The notes below the pieces were generated by a model, which searched no databases, was not told the DNA's origin, and saw only the letters and a program-made list of their open reading frames with translations. Positions 8,815 through 12,774 of a stretch of 12,774 nucleotides of DNA are shown piece by piece. Position numbers and translations under genes: made by a program. The stretch spans positions 1-12,774 of the forward strand of contig JAPEVF010001178.1 of NCBI GenBank assembly GCA_029747585.1, read 5' to 3'. The stretch comes from Pleurotus djamor (taxonomy: Eukaryota > Basidiomycota > Agaricomycetes > Agaricales > Pleurotaceae). Position 1 is the first letter of the stretch; each line of letters opens with the position of its first letter.

Positions 8815-9233
8815 TCAGAAGAACGGCATGAATGCAAAGCGGAGATCCTGAGCCATTTTAGCGAGGATAAGGGTTGTTGTCATCGGTCGAGAGGGTGGCC
8901 TCCGTACGCTAGGCACTCCGAATTTCTTATTGAGTTGAATAAGCTTGCTTCGCCTGAGAAACCCATGAATATCAGTTTGGGGAGGATGATACAGCCGTCG
9001 AGTAGAGACAGAAGACTCGGAGTACTTACCCAATATGATAACCGAGGTCACTGACAAGGCGCTGGAGACGAGCATCTAGTGTCAGGTTTTCTCTCGCATA
9101 ATCATGCAGCGTATCTCGAAGAATAAAATCCGAGGGAACTGATAGAGAACGTGTTCAGCCCAGGCGTGTAATACCGAGGTGATATCGTACCATTCCCGGG
9201 GTTACTTCCGTTACTTCCAGTGACATTGACCAT
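8815..9233 (-). pseudogene. Truncated N-terminus of an integrase-core-like gene
   Basis: Spliced model: exon 1 9191-9233, intron 9139-9190 (52 bp), exon 2 9030-9138, intron 8954-9029 (76 bp, donor GTAAGT, acceptor CTCAG), exon 3 8815-8953; 96 residues. The ATG sits in a good context (CACCATGG). After splicing the protein reads MVNVTGSNGSNPGN, then VPSDFILRDTLHDYARENLT, LDARLQRLVSDLGYHIG, RSKLIQLNKKFGVPSVRRPP, TTLILAKMAQDLR and a short tail. I recall this pattern (HYARENL..R.QRL..D...IG..KL..L...F.VP..RRPP) as the N-terminal, helix-rich DNA-binding-like region of integrase-core (rve) proteins that occur as families in Agaricomycete genomes and run to several hundred residues. Here the match stops after MAQDLR and the frame ends seven residues later, with no rve catalytic domain downstream. 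It is therefore called a 3'-truncated copy, though a stand-alone short gene is possible. Family assignment is from memory. Confidence 0.5.
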
Positions 9234-10487
9234 GGTGATGGATGAGGAGAAAGGTGAAGGTTGGTCAGACGCGACGAGTAAACTGGTAAGGATTTATAAG
9301 GATTACGACGGTGGCCAGAGTGGCCATTGTCACAAACAATGAGAATGAAGCCACTGGAAACAAGTGGACGATCCTCAAGTCCCATCAAACCGTGAACGAG
9401 CCACACATTAAATCACTCTTAGACACGGGTTTAAGGTTGCTTTACCGGAGCAATTGTCTCTGATATTTGTGCAGCTAACATCTTTCTTGACGCCTTCTTC
9501 ATCCAGAGTCATCCATATGCCCCTTGACCAACGCCGGCCTCTCCTTGTGACTTTCTCCCAGCGAACTTGCCATTGCAAGCCAATCGTATAACCCCCCTGT
9601 CCCCCTAACCTGTGGAACGAAGAGTAATCGTCTTTGAATCGTCTATGATAGTATCCCCGTCCGCTATCAAGCGCCTTCTGCATTTTCTGGGCTACTATGT
9701 ACTTATCAGACGTAGCTTCCTTACTTCTTGAACGTATGAGCAACTTCTGAGGCCATCAAGTGTTTGTTATGAATCGCTTGACTTCTCCATACTGACTACC
9801 GTTTCAAGCCTGCGGCGCCGAGAAATATGTGCAGGATTGAGCTCCTCAGTAGCTCAGGCGGGAATGCATTATATCTCAGCGTTTGATACCCACCTGCACG
9901 AGTGTACAGTGAAAGAACTTAGTCGTACCGACGACGAGATGAGAGGTTCATGCCAGGAGTGATTCATTATATAATTTCGCTGCGCCGTGGATTCTGCTGA
10001 GAAACATAAATCATCTGAAAGGGATGCGACCGCTACTCTGCGAAGTTTCCCTCAAAGCACAGCCTACGATCTGATGCAAACTCGTCGGACTGATGTCTAC
10101 TTCGTCCCCTAGGGCCCTAACACTCGGTAGCTCCCCTGTCTCCCTCAGTCTTCTCACCCAGCTCAGCCCTTCGGAACGCCACCCACAAACGTCAGAACTG
10201 GAATCAGCTTTCGCTAGACAGAGCATCCGAGTCTACAGCATCATAATATTTGCATAACCACCGTTGTTAACTGTTGACATGCCCGGTATGACGGCCAATA
10301 AGCGCCGAAGAACAATGCATCGTGTTTGGCTTAGGGGACGTTGACAAGCAGCACGAGTGTCAGGGGGTCTCATCGAATGTTCCCACGGGCTGTGGCCCCC
10401 CGTCGTGACCGTTTCTGCAGCTTTCTCCAAGCTTCAAGTCCATTCCCCAATTCTGAGACTCTCGCAGTCCTTTGACGCAGACGAAGC

Positions 10488-10507
10488 CGACGACGACGAC
10501 GACGACG
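10488..10507. repeat. CGA trinucleotide microsatellite
   Basis: Six perfect CGA units plus two bases, followed by an imperfect continuation to about 10518 (GAGACGACGAG). It lies about 155-175 bp upstream of the PBP1 start codon, in its promoter or 5' UTR, outside the coding region as I model it. Confidence 0.85.
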
Positions 10508-10603
10508 GAGACGACGAGCATCGCACCACGACCGCACTCCCACATCTGGTTCTCTGCGTAATTTCCACCTCTTCGTTGCGGCCAGCTCGCACTTTAGCTA
10601 GTT

Positions 10604-10632
10604 ACCTTCTTTCCCTTTTTCTTCTCTACCTC
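10604..10632 (+). promoter_or_regulatory. CT-rich tract upstream of PBP1
   Basis: A nearly pure pyrimidine stretch (ACCTTCTTTCCC, TTTTTCTTCTCTACC) ending about 30 bp before the ATG at 10662. CT-rich blocks just upstream of transcription starts are typical of well-expressed filamentous fungal genes, so transcription probably starts close to this point. Confidence 0.4.
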
Positions 10633-10661
10633 ACGTTATATTTTCGACACAATCCTCCTCG

Positions 10662-12774
10662 ATGGCGTCGACAGTTCGACAACCAAAGCCGACGAGAAAG
10701 GGACCGACAGACACTTCTCGGTATACATTGCTCGCCCGTATCCAAGGACGTATCGTCGACGGCTGACGCCTCACTTTTTCTCTCATATGTAGCCGAGCAC
10801 CAGCCTGGTCGACGGGTGCCCGAGCATCTCCTACTTTCACACCGCCGGCCAATCATAACCGCGCTGCGCGCCCTGCGACGCCTGCTACGCAAGGTGTGTT
10901 CTGTCAGAATCCATATGCGGAATCGCCAGATCCTGATCGTATGTATGTGGTAGACCGTGTCCTTCAGAACCTTGCAGGTTTGACAGTACGTCTATTCTTT
11001 GCTATCCATTTGATAGTTAAATATCATTTCTACCACAGGGCACTACCATTACTCTTTCGACGAAAACCGGTCAACGCTACGAAGCAGTGATTGCTTCAAC
11101 AAGTGGGGAAGGGGATACCACTGGTGTTACGTTGAAGGATGTGAAAGAACTGACCAACCCCGGGGCGCCTCTCAAGGAGAGTCTCTTTATTGCCTCCACC
11201 AACATCGATAACTGGGCCTCTGGACCAGCAGATTCCAAGCCCACGAGTAACGGCAGTGGTGCGTGGATTCTCCGATCTCCCTCTGATACAATGACTACAT
11301 GTTACTTTTCAGCATTCAAGACCGACGTCGATATCAGTCAACAGGGTCGTGAGGCCCCAAAACATCGGGAACTTCAGGCTTGGAAGCCTTCTGGGGACAT
11401 TCCGGACACGACGCTCAATTTACCTGGGGGTACCGGGGACGAGGGTACATTCGGTGTGGGTACCAACGGGTCATGGGATCAATTCGCTGTGAACGAGCAG
11501 CTGTATGGTGTCAAGACGCAGTTTGATGAGGAGCTATACACCACGAAACTTGATCGCTCAGCTGCTGATTTCAAAGAGCGGGAGCGTAAAGCTCAGCGAA
11601 TCGCCAACGAGATCATGGGGGTACTGCGTTTTCACTAGTCGTCCCTCCGTGATGATGTTGATTTTCGATCATTCCAGACCTCAACGAATAACCCTCATCT
11701 TGCTGAGGAGAGAAATCAAAACGTGGATGATAGCGGTATCAATGAGGAAGACAAGTAAGCTTTTCCACAACAGCGTGGTTCATACGTGCCGAGATTAAAC
11801 TGTCTCTCCTAGGTATAGTACCGTTGTCCGCGGTCAGAATGCCTACGTTCCTCCTGGCGCTCGAAGACCCGGTGTCACATCACCACCACAGGCTGCGAAG
11901 GCGACGACATCAACTGCCGACATACCGAAAGTGTCCATCAACGGACCTGACGGTTCGATACAGGAGCAACAGTCAAATACACCGTCAAATTCTTCGAAGG
12001 CTCCATCTCCGGCGCCTTCATCGACCAATTCCAACAAGGTCTGTGTTGATCGCGTGTTGCTATGGGTGACCAACTTCTCATTGTGTGTTATAAAATACCA
12101 GCCGCCTGCTGACCCATTGCCTGCATTCCGCGACTTTGTTACTAACGAGAAGCAACGATTGACTCAGAAAAGACAAGCACTTGTTAAGAGTGAAATGGAT
12201 AAACGCATGGCGGAGCTGGTTAAGTTTAGCCAAAGCTTTAAGGTGCGCTTCTATCCATCCTATCCACCTCCCACCGTGATGACACTACCTTTCAGTTGAA
12301 TAAACCGATCCCCGACGACCTTGTGCCCATCTTAGCTAAGGATGAAGAGAAGCAGAAACTCATTCGTGAGAAGGCCTCGAAGGATGCCGCCTCTGCCCAG
12401 GCAAGAGCGATCGGTTCCACTGCCAATGCCGGACCTGTACCCGGTGCCCGTGCCCCCGTGCAGTCGTCCAATAAGGTTTTGGAGGCCCGCAAAGCCAACC
12501 CACCATCCACAGCTACATCTAAACCCACTACTCTGCCTCCTTCTGCTTCAGCCACTCCCCAGAAGACTTCGACGGCCTCGGTTAAGCCTAACGGTGCTAC
12601 CGATACACCACCGGCGAAGAAGCCCGTTAGTATGTTCATCCAAACGATTCCTCCGTTCAAGGGCAACAAGACCCGTCCANCTGCGCCTGCTGNCCAGCCG
12701 AATGGCTCCGCCCAAGCGCANGCTCCNGCTCANTTGAGCACAGGCGATGCTCAACCACAATCATCNACTATCCC
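10662..12774 (+). CDS. PBP1: Ataxin-2/Pbp1 homologue, 3' end missing
   Basis: RNA-associated scaffold; family members bind poly(A)-binding protein, join stress granules and affect polyadenylation and translation. Exons: 10662-10720, 10793-10985, 11039-11258, 11313-11620, 11678-11754, 11813-12038, 12102-12242, 12296 onward; introns 53-72 bp, all GT-AG; 567 residues within the window. It opens with MASTVRQPKPTRKGP and a Pro/Ser/Thr-rich leader. An Sm-like (SM-ATX) domain covers about residues 74-165: DRVLQNLAGLT, GTTITLSTKTGQRYEAVI, GVTLKDVKEL, LFIASTNIDNW, AFKTDVDIS. The LsmAD domain covers about 211-260: GSWDQFAVNEQLYGVKTQFD, EELYTTKLDR, AQRIANEIMG. Then come YVPPGARRPG, a Ser/Pro-rich linker, a helical segment at 362-410 (PLPAFRDFVTNEKQRLTQKR) and a low-complexity Ala/Pro/Thr tail with KPVSMFIQTIPPFKG. 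The PAM2 motif that binds poly(A)-binding protein has not appeared by the window edge. No CAG/polyglutamine tract is present. Ambiguous bases from 12680 leave a few residues undefined. Confidence 0.93.

Larger units (their letters stand above)
9234..10661. other. Long gene-poor stretch upstream of PBP1
   Basis: About 1.4 kb with no confident gene. A minus-strand open frame at 9408-9743 encodes a basic 111-residue stretch with HRLGGQGGYTIGLQW; it begins at TTG, has no good ATG and no recognised domain, so I do not call it. Small frames at 10011-10430 look random. The last 200 bp hold a CGA microsatellite and a pyrimidine-rich tract that fit the PBP1 promoter and leader. Short direct repeats at 9287-9303 (AAGGATT twice) and 9311-9326 (GTGGCCA twice) are minor. 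Confidence 0.55.

Noticed and set aside
8581..8837. Minus-strand frames as a continuation of the integrase-like gene
   Set aside because: Neither frame shows family motifs or the acidic catalytic triad region, and no GT donor follows the last matching residues at about 8834.
10357..10953. 198-codon plus-strand frame with an Asp run, upstream of and overlapping the start of PBP1
   Set aside because: Its Asp run is just the CGA microsatellite, the rest is promoter sequence or a shifted frame of PBP1 exons 1-2, and it lacks any domain. The ATG at 10662 gives the conserved Pbp1 N-terminus.

Overview
The window looks like nuclear DNA of a mushroom-forming basidiomycete (Agaricomycetes or a close relative). 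The reasons are the many short GT-AG introns (51-76 bp), dense genes on both strands, a BUB1-type checkpoint kinase and a fungal ataxin-2/Pbp1 homologue, and two small proteins of a type I recall only from basidiomycetes (probably Pfam DUF6914). Species cannot be fixed from the sequence. A single ambiguous base at 1453 and a cluster of Ns after 12679 point to a draft assembly close to a contig edge.

Layout. On the minus strand, from low to high coordinate: an F-box-like protein (287-1433, two exons); two tandem paralogues of the DUF6914-like family (2622-3197 and 3506-4081), each with one intron at the same position and phase; a BUB1/MADBUB-type spindle-checkpoint kinase (4570-8220, four exons, 1163 residues as I splice it); and a short three-exon gene (8815-9233, 96 residues) that resembles only the N-terminal part of an integrase-core family of Agaricomycetes, so it is probably a truncated relic. 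On the plus strand the only clear gene is a Pbp1/ataxin-2 homologue (10662 to beyond 12774, eight exons visible, 3' end missing). Gene-poor stretches are 1434-2621, 4082-4569, 8221-8814 and 9234-10661.

The genes do not form a pathway or operon. BUB1 is a mitotic kinetochore kinase, Pbp1 an RNA-granule/poly(A)-binding-protein partner, and the F-box protein a possible SCF adaptor; their adjacency looks like ordinary eukaryotic gene order. The most interesting part is the BUB1 linker. It carries an FRPFVD-KEN-LQPFVD block (ABBA-KEN-ABBA layout) followed by four more F-x-P-F-x-D copies, i.e. six ABBA-like Cdc20/Cdh1-binding candidates in one protein that also keeps an intact kinase site but shows no N-terminal KEN box. 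All exon joins were deduced by eye from frame, splice consensus and, for the paralogues, mutual conservation; none is confirmed by transcripts.
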